Assembly: GCA_016839555.1 (NCBI GenBank) | Contig: JAEOUA010000003.1 | Location: 124,001-188,000, forward strand | Direction of reading: 5' to 3' | Length of the DNA stretch: 64,000 nt | Source: Promethearchaeota archaeon | GTDB lineage: Archaea > Asgardarchaeota > Lokiarchaeia > Sigyniarchaeales > SOKP01 | In this document: one piece after another, positions 8,772-18,526 of the stretch | How the letters are laid out: every line of letters starts with the position of its first letter | Numbering within the stretch: the first letter of the stretch is position 1 | Notes under the pieces: model-generated | The model's input: the letters and a program-made list of their open reading frames with translations, nothing else | Database searches by the model: none | Told to the model about the DNA's origin: nothing | Position numbers and translations under genes: made by a program

Positions 8772-9111
8772 CATAAATTTTTTGAAAATCCATCTTTTTA
8801 TAGCTATTTTTTTCTGATTTGTTGGCTCTAATTATTACAAATTTAAAAAAGGTTGATATGTTTATAAACTGGTTAATTTTTAGTTAATAAATAATAATTT
8901 ACTTGTCTATTTATATTCTAATTTTCCTTTTAAAATATCATTCACTTTACATAGGATATACTATTTTCTTAAATATAGAATATATTTTTCTTAAAAAGTA
9001 AAATCTGCTTTAAAATATTATGATTAAAATATTGGGTTATTGGTAATTTTTACTTGAATGGGATCCCCTTCCTTGAGTTCATAGGACGCTTGTATTTCTT
9101 CAGCACATGTA
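8772..9111. other. 340-nt AT-rich intergenic region
   Basis: Spacer between two minus-strand genes. No coding frame or RNA fold is evident. The segment 9040-9111 is less AT-rich and may be a remnant of coding sequence, but no frame extends. Confidence 0.35.
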
Positions 9112-10080
9112 TCACATATTTAATTTTTCTCTTAATTCATTGATAAAGTTGTCTAAGTTTGATTTATCATAAACGGACACCCAACCGTGTTCTTTATCAT
9201 TAATATAAATAAGGATTCGTATTATTTTATCAGAAGTGTCTAGATATATATGAACTTTTACTCGTTCTAGTATGATTTCGTAATTCGGAGGCTCAGCCCC
9301 AGAAGCCAAGTGGCCGTTGAACCCCCATCGTTTAGGAGCATCGTAATGGAATCCTAAATATTCATTCAAATCATCTTTATATCTGTCTAAGAGGTTCAAT
9401 AACTTATCAATCTCTTCCTTATACTTCACTGTTTTACTTTCTTCGAGTTCAAATTTGAGATAACACAGATTCTTTATTGCTTCATAACATCGCAAGAATG
9501 AGCTTCTTAAGCTCGTGATTTGTAAATAATTTTGGGGATAATTTTTTATTAAGCTTGGTATTTTTCTTTTTATAAAATCTAAATCATTTTTCTTAACGGC
9601 CTCTTCAAGTTCCTTAATTTTTCTTTCATAATTTTCTTCTTTTTTTTTAAGAATAGACGCGCTTTTGATTTGGTTTTTTTTTCCTATTATTTTAGTTTCA
9701 ATCAAAATTTCTTCGACAATATCCACATATTTTTTAGCTATTTCTTTTCTAATACCTAATCTTAATGATTCTTCCCCATGTTGGTAAATATTACGATCAT
9801 TATGTAATTGAGAGATAGTAAGATTATAATCAGGTAAATTTGGAAACTTATTTTTTAATACATCTTTATAGAGTTTGGGAAAATTATATGTTCTTAAATT
9901 CCCCTCCCTATTCCTCCTTTTATATTGGAGATTATACTTTTTTGCGATTATTAATGCAATTTTTGTGATTATATTATCAGATAAATAATGACTCAGTTCA
10001 TAAATATAATTATTTTCATGTTCCGAAAATTCTTTTGCAATAGCAAACATCTCTTTAATTACTTCAAGTTCTTCATTCAT
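9112..10080 (-). CDS. HEPN-motif protein, putative ribonuclease effector
   Basis: About 322 residues, counting from the ATG at 10080 (a GTG at 10095 would add five). The N-terminal 130 residues are all-helical and end with SQLHNDRNIYQHGEESL, which contains RNxxxH, the catalytic motif of HEPN-domain ribonucleases (Arg about 96, His about 101). A charged coiled-coil follows (about 145-175), and the C-terminal third is a mixed domain with HLASGAEPPNYEIILERV. HEPN proteins commonly act in toxin-antitoxin, abortive-infection or CRISPR-associated RNA cleavage. The neighbours (unknown gene downstream, giant kinase upstream) fit an accessory or defence island. The motif is seen; the activity is inferred. 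Confidence 0.7.
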   Translation of the reverse strand: MNEELEVIKEMFAIAKEFSEHENNYIYELSHYLSDNIITKIALIIAKKYNLQYKRRNREGNLRTYNFPKLYKDVLKNKFPNLPDYNLTISQLHNDRNIYQHGEESLRLGIRKEIAKKYVDIVEEILIETKIIGKKNQIKSASILKKKEENYERKIKELEEAVKKNDLDFIKRKIPSLIKNYPQNYLQITSLRSSFLRCYEAIKNLCYLKFELEESKTVKYKEEIDKLLNLLDRYKDDLNEYLGFHYDAPKRWGFNGHLASGAEPPNYEIILERVKVHIYLDTSDKIIRILIYINDKEHGWVSVYDKSNLDNFINELREKLNM

Positions 10081-10095
10081 GCTCTTAAAATACAC

Positions 10096-10537
10096 CTCAA
10101 AATAAAAAATATAAATTATTTGTAGTAGATTTGAGAATTATAATGTGATATTTATCTTTTAAATATATTCCTTGTTATATATTAAATATTTTTTTTATTT
10201 AAAGTTTGAGTTAAAAAGGAGGAAGAAATCTTCTCTAATTAATAAATTTGTATTATATCTATCTTTCTTGCATTAATAAAATATCAGTTTTCCCTAAAAA
10301 AACTATGTGGATCAATATCACCTCCTGAAATGATTTTTTATTGTTTCAATATAAAAAGTTATTAATAGAATCGTGAGAATAATATAGAATCTTTACATTT
10401 TCTTCTTTTTTTTTAGATTTTATAGTAAACTTCTTAAGAATACTTTTATATGTTGAGTTCCTTTATGTACTTAAAGAGATTATCCGATGATGTAAATAAG
10501 AGAGATTAATATAAAAATTAATAGGCATTGATTTAAA
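10096..10537. other. 442-nt intergenic region between divergent genes
   Basis: It separates the HEPN-motif gene (minus) from the giant kinase gene (plus) and must hold both promoters. A TCCTCC-type sequence near 10320 and a TATA-like stretch at about 10365-10390 are seen. I see no coding frame or structured RNA. Confidence 0.35.
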
Positions 10538-13500
10538 ATGGAATTAAATTTTAGAAAAGTCTTATGTATAAATCTTATAGGGAAAGAGGGTTGTAAATAT
10601 AAAGTTATTGATAAAATCGATAGAGGGGGAGGGGGAAATGTTTTTGTATGTGTTGATGATGATGAAAACCAATTTGCTGTAAAAATTTTTTCTCGTTTAG
10701 GTAGAGATGATACTGAAAGATCAAGAAAGCGTTTCATAAATACCTATTCTTTTCTTTATCAATTAAAACATGAAAATGTCATCCCAGTTATTGATTATGA
10801 GAAATGTAAATATGATGGGAATTCTCTTCCTTTCTACATCATGCTTATAGCAAGAGAAAATCTTAAGGATTATTTTAAGAGAAATGAAATAAAAGAAAAA
10901 ACTTACGAAGTTGAACGCATTTTAAATCAAATTCTTGATGGGCTTATTTATTTACATAATGAAGGCTATGTGCATAGAGATATTAAGCCTAAAAACATAT
11001 TAGTCTTTCCTGATAATAAAATTAAAATTGCTGATTTGGATATAGGACATATTCCAGATAAGTATAAAAAAGAATCAATTGAGACACTTCCAGAGGATTA
11101 TTCTCAAAAGGGTTTCTATAAAACGATAGAAGAAAGAGCTTCGGATGATCCTAGAGCAGACATTTTTGCTTTAGGAAAGGTTATAATGCATTTATTAACG
11201 GGTGGAAAACAAGAAGCTGGGATAATAATTAGTCAAGTAAATCACTCCTTTAGTCGGAGATTTGATAATATTATAGCAAAGATGACCAAGGATAATATTG
11301 ACGAACGTTATCCCTCCCTAATTGAAGTTAAAAAAGCGCTATTGCTATATTTTAATACGGCAGAAACAAAATTACGAAATTCTCTTGATGATGAAATTTA
11401 TCGTAAGTTTTTCGACCTAGATCAAAATTTAGCTGAGGAATTTGATTCTGCTGTTAGTCTATTAAAGCAAGAGAATCTTTCTAGGAGATTTTCTCAATCA
11501 GCTAACTCTTTTCAATATATATGCAAAATTTTACAAAAACATCTTGATAGATGGTATTCTGAAGCATTATTTATCCCTAAGCGATCCCGAGAATTAAAGG
11601 AACAATTATTAAATGAATTGAATAATATATGTCAATTTTTTACAATAATAGCGGATCATGAGAAGGATACAAATAAACCAGAATTTGAAGGTAAGATTGA
11701 AGAATTTGAGAAAATAGTAAAAAAGTTATTAAAATCCAATATAAATGTTATTAATGCCTTAGATAATCTCTTGGAGAAAAAGAACCCCGTTTTAGATGAT
11801 GTGGACGAATTAATTAGTTTATTAAGCAATCCATCTCATTCACAATATTTTTTCACAAGGCTAAAATCTCCGAAATGGTTGGATTTATTAATTGAAAAGG
11901 AATTTTTTAGTAATCCGCCTGAGCATGAAATTGAGCAGCCATTAATGATACATATTTGGCCTCAAATTAATTACTTAATAAATATATCCTCTATCCGGCC
12001 GCAAAAAGTTCTTTCAATATTGAATGATATAAGTCCTATTGTGCATTTTTCAATAAATAGATCAATTCTTTTATGCATTAACAACATGCCGGTTGAAATC
12101 TCTAAACAAGCACTCCCCTTGATTAAAAAATTAAGTTCTAATTTTTCAATAGCAGAATCTATTTATCTTAAAAAATTAGTGAAAGCATTTATTTTTGAAA
12201 AAGAGATTGAATCTGTTTATAGCATCTTAGAGATTATCTTGATAAAAGAAGGAAAAAGGCAAAAAAAAGAATTCTTATTATCAGACGATGTTTATTATTT
12301 AATATTAGATTATCAAGATATTTTCGATCAATTGATTATTATTGATAAGAATACAAAAGAGCTCCGAGTCTTGAGGCTTTTATGTAAAATTTTATCATTT
12401 AATTTATATCTAAATTCAAATAATGATTCTGATAAAGTTAAAGATTATTCTGAAATATGGAGAACCAGTATTAAATCTGAAAGTGATATTTATGAGACAA
12501 AAGATACAAAAAATCTATTAGTTAATAAGATTCGAGATTATTTTTCTGAGATTGATTCTACTAACCACCAACTCATTAAGGAAGGATTTAAGATATTGGA
12601 AAAATATGAATTGACCATTTTTAAGAGGATTAGATTATTCATAATAAATGCATTTCCAAATATATTTTCTGAGGAATTACTTAAATATCTATGTAATGAA
12701 AATTTCTTTTTTGATGATAAGCTATGGAGCGAATATTATACTTTACTAAAGAATCATTTCCCAAAACTTTCTGAAAATCAAAAACAATTGATTTTTGAGT
12801 GGATTAAAAAAGGACCTAAAATTCAATTTATAGAAAAAGACTTTGATACAACACAAAAATATGAAAAATTTAAATCAGAAGTTATTTCCGCGTGGTTAAG
12901 AAGAAGAATGGAACCTATTCATCGTTATTTAAAACCAGAATTAAGAGAAAAATATGAGAATCTAATTAAGAAATTTGGAAAAATTGAAGAGCCACAATTT
13001 TATAACAAAATGGAGCATCCTCGATTCTTTTCAGGTTCACCATTGAAAGATTCCGAACTTAAGAGTTTAAAAATATCCGAGTTAATTTCCTATTTACAGA
13101 AATGGCAACCAAACGAGAAGGATTTCTTGGCTTCTAAAAGTGGTCTCGGTGTAGCTTTATATAGATTAATTTCTGAAAATACTGAAAAATTTGAAATTTT
13201 ATTGGACTATTTAGATGAGATTCCATTTTATTATTTTTCACATATAATCAGAGGATTTTCATCATCATTGAAAAAAAATAAGCCTTTGCAAATAGCCAAA
13301 AAAGTGGATAAAATTATTCAAACATTTAGAAAATATGAAAATGATTATACCTTAAAGCAATATTACGAAGTATCTAAAGCAATATTTAACTTTGTACAAG
13401 AAGCTTTAAACATAGAAAATATAAAATTATCTAATGAGATTATTAACCAAGTGCGGAATTTTATTTTAGATATGTTAACTCTTGACAAGTTTGAGTCTAA

Positions 13501-14578
13501 GAAATATCAAAATCTCTCACAATACGAGGATATTGTTGCATATTCAATTAATACATTTAAAGGTAACCTAATTTTAACCTTTCTCTCTTATGCTGTGTAT
13601 CACGGGAGAAACATGGACATAACTAAAAAAGACAAAATGACTTCTGAAGTGAAAGAAGTGTTCAATAAATTACTCGATCCCGGAATAGGTTCTGCCGAAA
13701 TAATTCGTTCAATATTATGTTCTCATCTGAATATAATATTTTATCTAAATAAAGAATGGTTACTGTCTAATATTAAAGAATTATTTCCTGAAAAAAATAA
13801 AGATTTATGGAGGATTGGATGGGAAAGTTATATTGCATATAGTGACTTAAATCCAATAATTTATGAAGTCCTTAGAAATGATTACAGAAACGCAATAGTA
13901 GAATTTCAAAAGTATTCTTTTTCGAATAAAATGAGCAAAGGACTTGCTGGTCATATCATCCTTCTTTATGTTTATGACCTTGCTGAGTTAAATGATAAAT
14001 CGATCATTCATTTATTTTTCGAAAATGTTGATCTCCAAACTCGTTCAAATGCTATGTGGTTTATTTTACATCTTTGGGATAATAATAAGGGAACAGCACA
14101 AGAAGGTAAGATACTTCATAAAATCTTAAATATATGGGAATATCGCATAAATCAAATACAAAATATTGAATCTTTAGACCTTAAGAAGTTTGAAAGAGAA
14201 CTCAAATGGTATCCCAGGTTATTTAATAAATTACCGAAAGGAGAACTACAAATAATGATTCTCACTAAGGTTATAGAATTGATCGAGGGAAGGATAGAAA
14301 CCTCTATAATCGATATTATGGATGTGTTAAAAAAATATACCGAAAAATATCCTAATTTGGTTTTAAAAAATATTGAATATCTGTTGAAAGGATCTCAAGA
14401 ATCTTATTTTATAGGGAGAGATGAGATAAAGATCATTAAAATTATGGAAATAATAGCAGAAAAAGGTGGCATTAAAGTTTTTAGAAATGAATTAAAGAAG
14501 ATAACTGAATTATTATTGTCAAAAGGACATTATGAAATAAAAAACGCACAATTCTATCCTTCTCTTAATATTTCTTAA
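10538..14578 (+). CDS. Giant serine/threonine-kinase-like protein (1346 aa)
   Basis: Residues 20-275 are a eukaryotic-type protein kinase domain: a glycine loop rich in Gly (DRGGGGN, about 28-34), FAVKIF with the ATP-binding Lys at about 49, YVHRDIKPKN with catalytic Asp at about 148, and DIFALGKVI in helix F. The Mg-binding DFG is replaced by Asp-Leu-Asp (about 166-168); the Asp is kept, so activity is possible. The remaining 1070 residues are helical and repeat-like, with no recognised domain, perhaps HEAT-like solenoid. It has no membrane helix. It is a single-gene unit, divergent from the HEPN-motif gene. Stand-alone kinases with huge helical tails occur in prokaryotic defence and signalling, but the role here is open. 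Confidence 0.85.
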   Translation: MELNFRKVLCINLIGKEGCKYKVIDKIDRGGGGNVFVCVDDDENQFAVKIFSRLGRDDTERSRKRFINTYSFLYQLKHENVIPVIDYEKCKYDGNSLPFYIMLIARENLKDYFKRNEIKEKTYEVERILNQILDGLIYLHNEGYVHRDIKPKNILVFPDNKIKIADLDIGHIPDKYKKESIETLPEDYSQKGFYKTIEERASDDPRADIFALGKVIMHLLTGGKQEAGIIISQVNHSFSRRFDNIIAKMTKDNIDERYPSLIEVKKALLLYFNTAETKLRNSLDDEIYRKFFDLDQNLAEEFDSAVSLLKQENLSRRFSQSANSFQYICKILQKHLDRWYSEALFIPKRSRELKEQLLNELNNICQFFTIIADHEKDTNKPEFEGKIEEFEKIVKKLLKSNINVINALDNLLEKKNPVLDDVDELISLLSNPSHSQYFFTRLKSPKWLDLLIEKEFFSNPPEHEIEQPLMIHIWPQINYLINISSIRPQKVLSILNDISPIVHFSINRSILLCINNMPVEISKQALPLIKKLSSNFSIAESIYLKKLVKAFIFEKEIESVYSILEIILIKEGKRQKKEFLLSDDVYYLILDYQDIFDQLIIIDKNTKELRVLRLLCKILSFNLYLNSNNDSDKVKDYSEIWRTSIKSESDIYETKDTKNLLVNKIRDYFSEIDSTNHQLIKEGFKILEKYELTIFKRIRLFIINAFPNIFSEELLKYLCNENFFFDDKLWSEYYTLLKNHFPKLSENQKQLIFEWIKKGPKIQFIEKDFDTTQKYEKFKSEVISAWLRRRMEPIHRYLKPELREKYENLIKKFGKIEEPQFYNKMEHPRFFSGSPLKDSELKSLKISELISYLQKWQPNEKDFLASKSGLGVALYRLISENTEKFEILLDYLDEIPFYYFSHIIRGFSSSLKKNKPLQIAKKVDKIIQTFRKYENDYTLKQYYEVSKAIFNFVQEALNIENIKLSNEIINQVRNFILDMLTLDKFESKKYQNLSQYEDIVAYSINTFKGNLILTFLSYAVYHGRNMDITKKDKMTSEVKEVFNKLLDPGIGSAEIIRSILCSHLNIIFYLNKEWLLSNIKELFPEKNKDLWRIGWESYIAYSDLNPIIYEVLRNDYRNAIVEFQKYSFSNKMSKGLAGHIILLYVYDLAELNDKSIIHLFFENVDLQTRSNAMWFILHLWDNNKGTAQEGKILHKILNIWEYRINQIQNIESLDLKKFERELKWYPRLFNKLPKGELQIMILTKVIELIEGRIETSIIDIMDVLKKYTEKYPNLVLKNIEYLLKGSQESYFIGRDEIKIIKIMEIIAEKGGIKVFRNELKKITELLLSKGHYEIKNAQFYPSLNIS

Positions 14579-14792
14579 TTATATCTTCTTTTTATTTACT
14601 TTTAATAGAAAACAAAATGAGAAAAAGATAAGAAAATTCATCAGAGAGTATAGAAAAAGGGAGGAGAGCGAATCTTTTTTTTGCGTCAATCAAAAAAAAG
14701 AGTATTAGACAAAAATCCAGAAGTCTCGATGAAATTCTTATCTTTATAAATACTCCTTCAGTGAAGGAATATTACCATGATAAAGAAAGGAA

Positions 14793-16028
14793 TTATGGAG
14801 GTCCTTTCGAATGAAATACAAACTGACATTTATCCTTATTGAAATTACGATTATGTTTAGAATCGTCTTTATAATGATTAAGTGGTAATAAAAGAGAGAC
14901 GTAGATGGGTTGTAAATCAGCTTGATTTCGAATCATAAATATAAAATTATTATAATATTTTTTAGTCTTAAGAATTTTCTGTGAGAACTCTACATTTAGC
15001 TGTGTGATGTGAATAATTTTTGGAGTTCGAATAAATTCCGGAGATGTTTCTTTTCCCTTTGATTCTCCTTTAAGTTCTTTCTTTTCGGCTGTAAAGATTC
15101 CTAATTTATAGATCGTCCTTTTTACAATATCAGCCGATTTTACCAGACTTTCAAAACCTTCCACATTAAATTCTTCGATAAGGTGTCGTTTTACTCGGGA
15201 TTGAATGGTGCTCATTGCGATATTTAACCTCTTACAGAGAGAATTAATTGTAACTTTATTTTGATAATGGCATAATACAGCCACGGAAGAGACCAGTCCA
15301 GCGATCACATCATCTTTAGTGCAATAAATGTCTTTCCATAAAACTTTAAGTAAACATATAGCGTCGTTATAAAAGTCCATCCCCAAATGAAATTCTTGAG
15401 AAAGCCTAAATAGTTTGTTCTTTATGAGTTTTTTCCGATTACGATCTCGTTGTCCTATCATAAGGTCAATAAGCTTGAATTTATAGCGGTTATATTCTTT
15501 TTTTCCCATATTTGTAAGCGTCATTAATTCTTGTTCGTTTATAGGAATGCCTTGCTTTCTGCAATAGAAGTACACAAGTACAGGAATTAAATTTTCAAGC
15601 ATATATGTCCCTTTTTGAAGAGTTGCTTTGAGTTTTTTGAAGCTCCTTAAAATCGGCGCTTTAAAGGAATGAGGGAGATTTAATCCCGAGAGAAGTCGAA
15701 GAATTTGGAGTTCTACATCTAAAAGTGCATAATATTTATATGATCGTTGTTGTTGAAGTTTCTGCATACGTTCGAGCTTAGATGATTGTTGGTGATTACA
15801 ACGTTCTTTTTGGGTGCCAATAGAAGAGCTTCCCGAGGAAATTTCATGATGCACTTGCTCTTTTTTATATGGGTAATGAGATTTCATTATTGGAATTTCC
15901 AACACACATCCACACCGAGAGCATACGTAACTTTGCTCGGTTTCTATAATCTCGTCCGATAGACATAGATCACAGGTTAATCCAAAACCTGTTGAATTAT
16001 CATAATATACACAATTTTGAACAGCCAT
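14793..16028 (-). CDS. Divergent TFIIB-like transcription factor
   Basis: A 411-residue protein. Residues 15-45 form a zinc ribbon with two CxxC pairs (CDLC and CSRC, 15 residues apart) as in TFIIB. Residues 90-200 resemble the first cyclin fold (LSGLNLPHSFKAPILRSF, YMLENLIPVLVYFYCRKQGIPI) and 205-305 the second (SVAVLCHYQNKVTINSLCKRLNIAMSTI in part). The C-terminal 100 residues are an extension not found in normal TFIIB. The B-reader region is poorly conserved, so it may be a specialised or degenerate initiation factor. It is the last gene of a three-gene minus-strand operon, 19 bases after its neighbour. G+C content is above local average. It differs strongly from the TFIIB at 61797. Confidence 0.8.
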   Translation of the reverse strand: MAVQNCVYYDNSTGFGLTCDLCLSDEIIETEQSYVCSRCGCVLEIPIMKSHYPYKKEQVHHEISSGSSSIGTQKERCNHQQSSKLERMQKLQQQRSYKYYALLDVELQILRLLSGLNLPHSFKAPILRSFKKLKATLQKGTYMLENLIPVLVYFYCRKQGIPINEQELMTLTNMGKKEYNRYKFKLIDLMIGQRDRNRKKLIKNKLFRLSQEFHLGMDFYNDAICLLKVLWKDIYCTKDDVIAGLVSSVAVLCHYQNKVTINSLCKRLNIAMSTIQSRVKRHLIEEFNVEGFESLVKSADIVKRTIYKLGIFTAEKKELKGESKGKETSPEFIRTPKIIHITQLNVEFSQKILKTKKYYNNFIFMIRNQADLQPIYVSLLLPLNHYKDDSKHNRNFNKDKCQFVFHSKGPP

Positions 16029-16047
16029 AGTAGATTCACACTTTTTT

Positions 16048-16581
16048 TTATTTTTTCACCCCAATGGTTACATTTTCAAAGTTTAATTGCTGTAATAAAT
16101 CCAAAAAACAGATAATACAAGGAAGTTTGAGAGTAATTCTTCTCTCATACACATATCGAAAGGATTTTTCCATTCTCAGCCGTGCAATAAGTTTTTCCTT
16201 AAGTTGTTGTCGGTCGTAAGGTCTGTTAAAATAGTAAAGCCTCAAATATTGCTCATCTAATTCAGTGTTGCATACGGGACACATTCTATATTTTTTGTGA
16301 AATTTAGGAAAAGTAAGGGTATATGTTTTAATATTTTGAAAGGTACATCGATCTTCGTCAAATTCAAACCTTCGGAGATCCTCAGTAAAAGTTAAGCACT
16401 CACTAACGGAAATATAGGAGATTTTAGCAACTTTATCCAAGCTTAGAAAGTAATCATTTGCGTTTAAATAGAGAAGGAACAAGAGCGGTATGAGTTTCAA
16501 AGGATCTGTCTGAATAGCGCATTTCTCGATTTCCTGAAATAAAATATAGATCTGCTCGTTAATCGAAAGAGGCAAATCCAA
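16048..16581 (-). CDS. Unknown protein with a Cys-rich (zinc-binding?) motif
   Basis: A 177-residue protein. Residues 1-80 are helical and look like a small winged-helix-type region (LSLDKVAKISYISVSECLTFTEDL). Residues 100-115 hold YRMCPVCNTELDE, one CxxC pair; a second pair appears late in PCIICF (about 153-157), so a split zinc ribbon is likely. It lies between a 117-residue unknown gene and the TFIIB-like gene in the same operon, which suggests a transcription-related partner. No family recognised. Confidence 0.7.
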   Translation of the reverse strand: MDLPLSINEQIYILFQEIEKCAIQTDPLKLIPLLFLLYLNANDYFLSLDKVAKISYISVSECLTFTEDLRRFEFDEDRCTFQNIKTYTLTFPKFHKKYRMCPVCNTELDEQYLRLYYFNRPYDRQQLKEKLIARLRMEKSFRYVYERRITLKLPCIICFLDLLQQLNFENVTIGVKK

Positions 16582-16640
16582 TCTCTTTCTTATTCTATTA
16601 ATTTCTTGCCTAACTTTATGGTAAAGCCCTTGAATAATAC

Positions 16641-16994
16641 TTATACCTCTTCTTTATCTTTATATTTAGATGAACATATTAAATCTTCAAGAATTTTTTT
16701 TATGTTCGCTTTTTTTTGAGCTGATAATGTGTGAATGTCTTTCCCTTCTGGAATAGGAGAAATCAATTTTTTCCTATGTGTTAAGGAAGTAAAAATCCGT
16801 AAAAAGTTGGTTAGATACTCTCCTTTTACTGCCTCTGAATGTAAAAGTTTTATAAGGAGTTTAGTAGCCCACGCAAACCAGACATCAAAATTATCTTCCA
16901 AACTCTCACTAAGAATTTCTATAAATTGTGAATAAAGTAAGGATATTTTGTTAGATTCAGGTTTTAGCTTTGATGAATGGTCTAGAGTACTCAT
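16641..16994 (-). CDS. Small helical protein of unknown function
   Basis: A 117-residue, largely helical protein, first gene of the operon that ends with the TFIIB-like factor; the next gene starts about 60 bases downstream. It has Trp-rich FDVWFAWATKLLIKLL (about 39-54) and a charged C-terminus. No family recognised. Its promoter should lie in the 350-base region shared with the divergent AbrB-type gene. Confidence 0.65.
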   Translation of the reverse strand: MSTLDHSSKLKPESNKISLLYSQFIEILSESLEDNFDVWFAWATKLLIKLLHSEAVKGEYLTNFLRIFTSLTHRKKLISPIPEGKDIHTLSAQKKANIKKILEDLICSSKYKDKEEV

Positions 16995-17094
16995 CTTAAT
17001 GGTTTTTATCTTTTATTTACCTGATATTTTATAGTGATGATACTAAGATTATAAAATGATAAGATGATATTTAAATGTTATCGTTACTAATCGC

Positions 17095-17116
17095 TAATTG
17101 CAATCGATAGCAATTA
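17095..17116. promoter_or_regulatory. Operator-like inverted repeat between divergent genes
   Basis: TAATTGC and GCAATTA, exact inverted copies, are separated by eight bases (AATCGATA). It lies in the 352-base region (16995-17346) between the minus-strand TFIIB-like operon and the plus-strand AbrB-type gene, about 100 bases from the former. The symmetry suits a dimeric regulator; the AbrB-type protein is a candidate. The rest of the region shows only AT-rich sequence with TATA-like stretches close to 17290-17310. Confidence 0.45.
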
Positions 17117-17346
17117 ATAGACAATAATTAAAAACCATTAATATTTATTATAATAATCTGCACTTCCAAATCTCTAAATAACATAATAAAAATAGTATTA
17201 AAAATCATTATACACTATCACTCATTTACTTGACCAAATCTCAATAATTTCCGAATTATTTATAGATTTTAATAACTTCTTACTTAATATATAAGATTTT
17301 AATATATTTACAAACATTTTTAATAAAAAAGAAATAATACTTAGAT

Positions 17347-17682
17347 ATGGAATCGAAACCTTTTCGAGTTTCTTTACGGGAGGCGGGTGAAAAGGATGAA
17401 GAAACAGGTAAAGCAAGCTCCATTAAATTTACTATCCCCTCAGCAGTAGTAAAAGCATTAGAGATTGATAAAGGTGATATTGTCCATATTAAAGTATATA
17501 AGATATTAGAGGGAACTAATATTAGGGAAGTTGAGTTCCCTCTATTTTCCGAAGTTATTAAAGGAGGTTCTACTTCATTAGCCGTAACTGTAGATAAGAA
17601 AGAAGTGGAACGGTATGATTTAAATAAAGACCTCGATTTGGAAATTACGCTTTCTATTGTTAAAAAATATGATTCTATTTAA
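17347..17682 (+). CDS. AbrB/SpoVT-family DNA-binding protein
   Basis: A 111-residue protein whose central part, KFTIPSAVVKALEIDKGDIVHIKVYKI (about residues 27-53, quoted in part), matches the swapped-hairpin AbrB fold: a Pro-containing strand, the helix and the GD turn. AbrB proteins act as transcriptional regulators or as antitoxins; no toxin gene is next to it. The C-terminal half (VEFPLFSEVIKGGS onward) is strand-rich and of unknown role. The ATG has no Shine-Dalgarno but is preceded by TATA-like DNA at about 17288-17310. It is monocistronic, flanked downstream by a 620-base gap. Confidence 0.75.
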   Translation: MESKPFRVSLREAGEKDEETGKASSIKFTIPSAVVKALEIDKGDIVHIKVYKILEGTNIREVEFPLFSEVIKGGSTSLAVTVDKKEVERYDLNKDLDLEITLSIVKKYDSI

Positions 17683-18301
17683 CGAATATTTAAAAATTTA
17701 TTAAAATATTTAGAGATCTTAAAATTATTTTAATCAATATTATGTAATTTTTAATAGGAAAAACTGAGTAAGAAATTGGATATTCACTAACTTTGAAAGG
17801 ATTTTTTCTATATTTTCTTGTTTTTTTTCTTTTAATCTTGGATCATTATAATATTTTTCTAAAGTTAAAATCTCATTGATAATAAATATATAGTCCCAGA
17901 ATCAGATAATGGAAACTATTTTTGAATATACTTTGTGAGTGAAAAAGAATAAGAATTCTAAAAATAAAAATAAAATGCTTGAGAAATCAAGAGATTTAAA
18001 TTTAGACATTCCTTAATTTTATAATGGTTAAAAAATCCTTTGACTTTGTAGACTATTTTTATTATCGGTATCAAATTCCAGAGTATTAATTAGAAATCTC
18101 TATTCTTACTATAAGACTATGGCAAGATGAGAAACCAAACATATATTAGAAGCAGAAATTTTCTTTTCTTTTCTTATTTAATTCCTTTTTTAATTTTTAC
18201 AATAATCTATTACTCTATTTTAGTATTTAAGGGATTTTTATTTAAATAAATTTATTCAAAACTATTAGTAATGCATCATACAAGAATAAAAGAAAAAAAA
18301 A
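17683..18301. other. 619-nt AT-rich region without a recognisable gene
   Basis: The region contains long A/T runs, no frame over about 40 codons with coding character, and no tRNA-like cloverleaf that I can find. A small RNA cannot be excluded. Its right end includes the promoter of the 74-residue protein at 18302. Confidence 0.35.
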
Positions 18302-18526
18302 ATGGAAGTAATCTTCAAGTTCAAGTTAAGCACTCAAGATTTAGGAATTAACGCTTCTCAGTATTCTAATCAGCAACTTAAAGAACTATTAACAAAAGAA
18401 CTGATCGAAAACATCACAAATTACGATTTTGAGAAGGCATTAACCCGCAGTTCAGATGATTATATAACTTTCAAAATACAAAAGCCCACTTTAGAAGCTC
18501 CTAAATCCAAAATACCTATCTTTTAA
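18302..18526 (+). CDS. Small protein of unknown function (74 aa)
   Basis: A short open frame starting with ATG directly after a run of A and ending before a T-rich tail. The composition (mixed charged and hydrophobic, TYDFEKAL-like helix, then a strand and a Pro-rich end) suggests a small alpha/beta fold. No family recognised. It stands between two gaps of about 600 bases, so it is probably transcribed on its own. Confidence 0.55.
   Translation: MEVIFKFKLSTQDLGINASQYSNQQLKELLTKELIENITNYDFEKALTRSSDDYITFKIQKPTLEAPKSKIPIF

Noticed and set aside
17683..18301. Long gap searched for tRNA, CRISPR repeats or a small gene
   Set aside because: No regularly spaced repeats, no tRNA consensus and no frame with coding character were found by eye.
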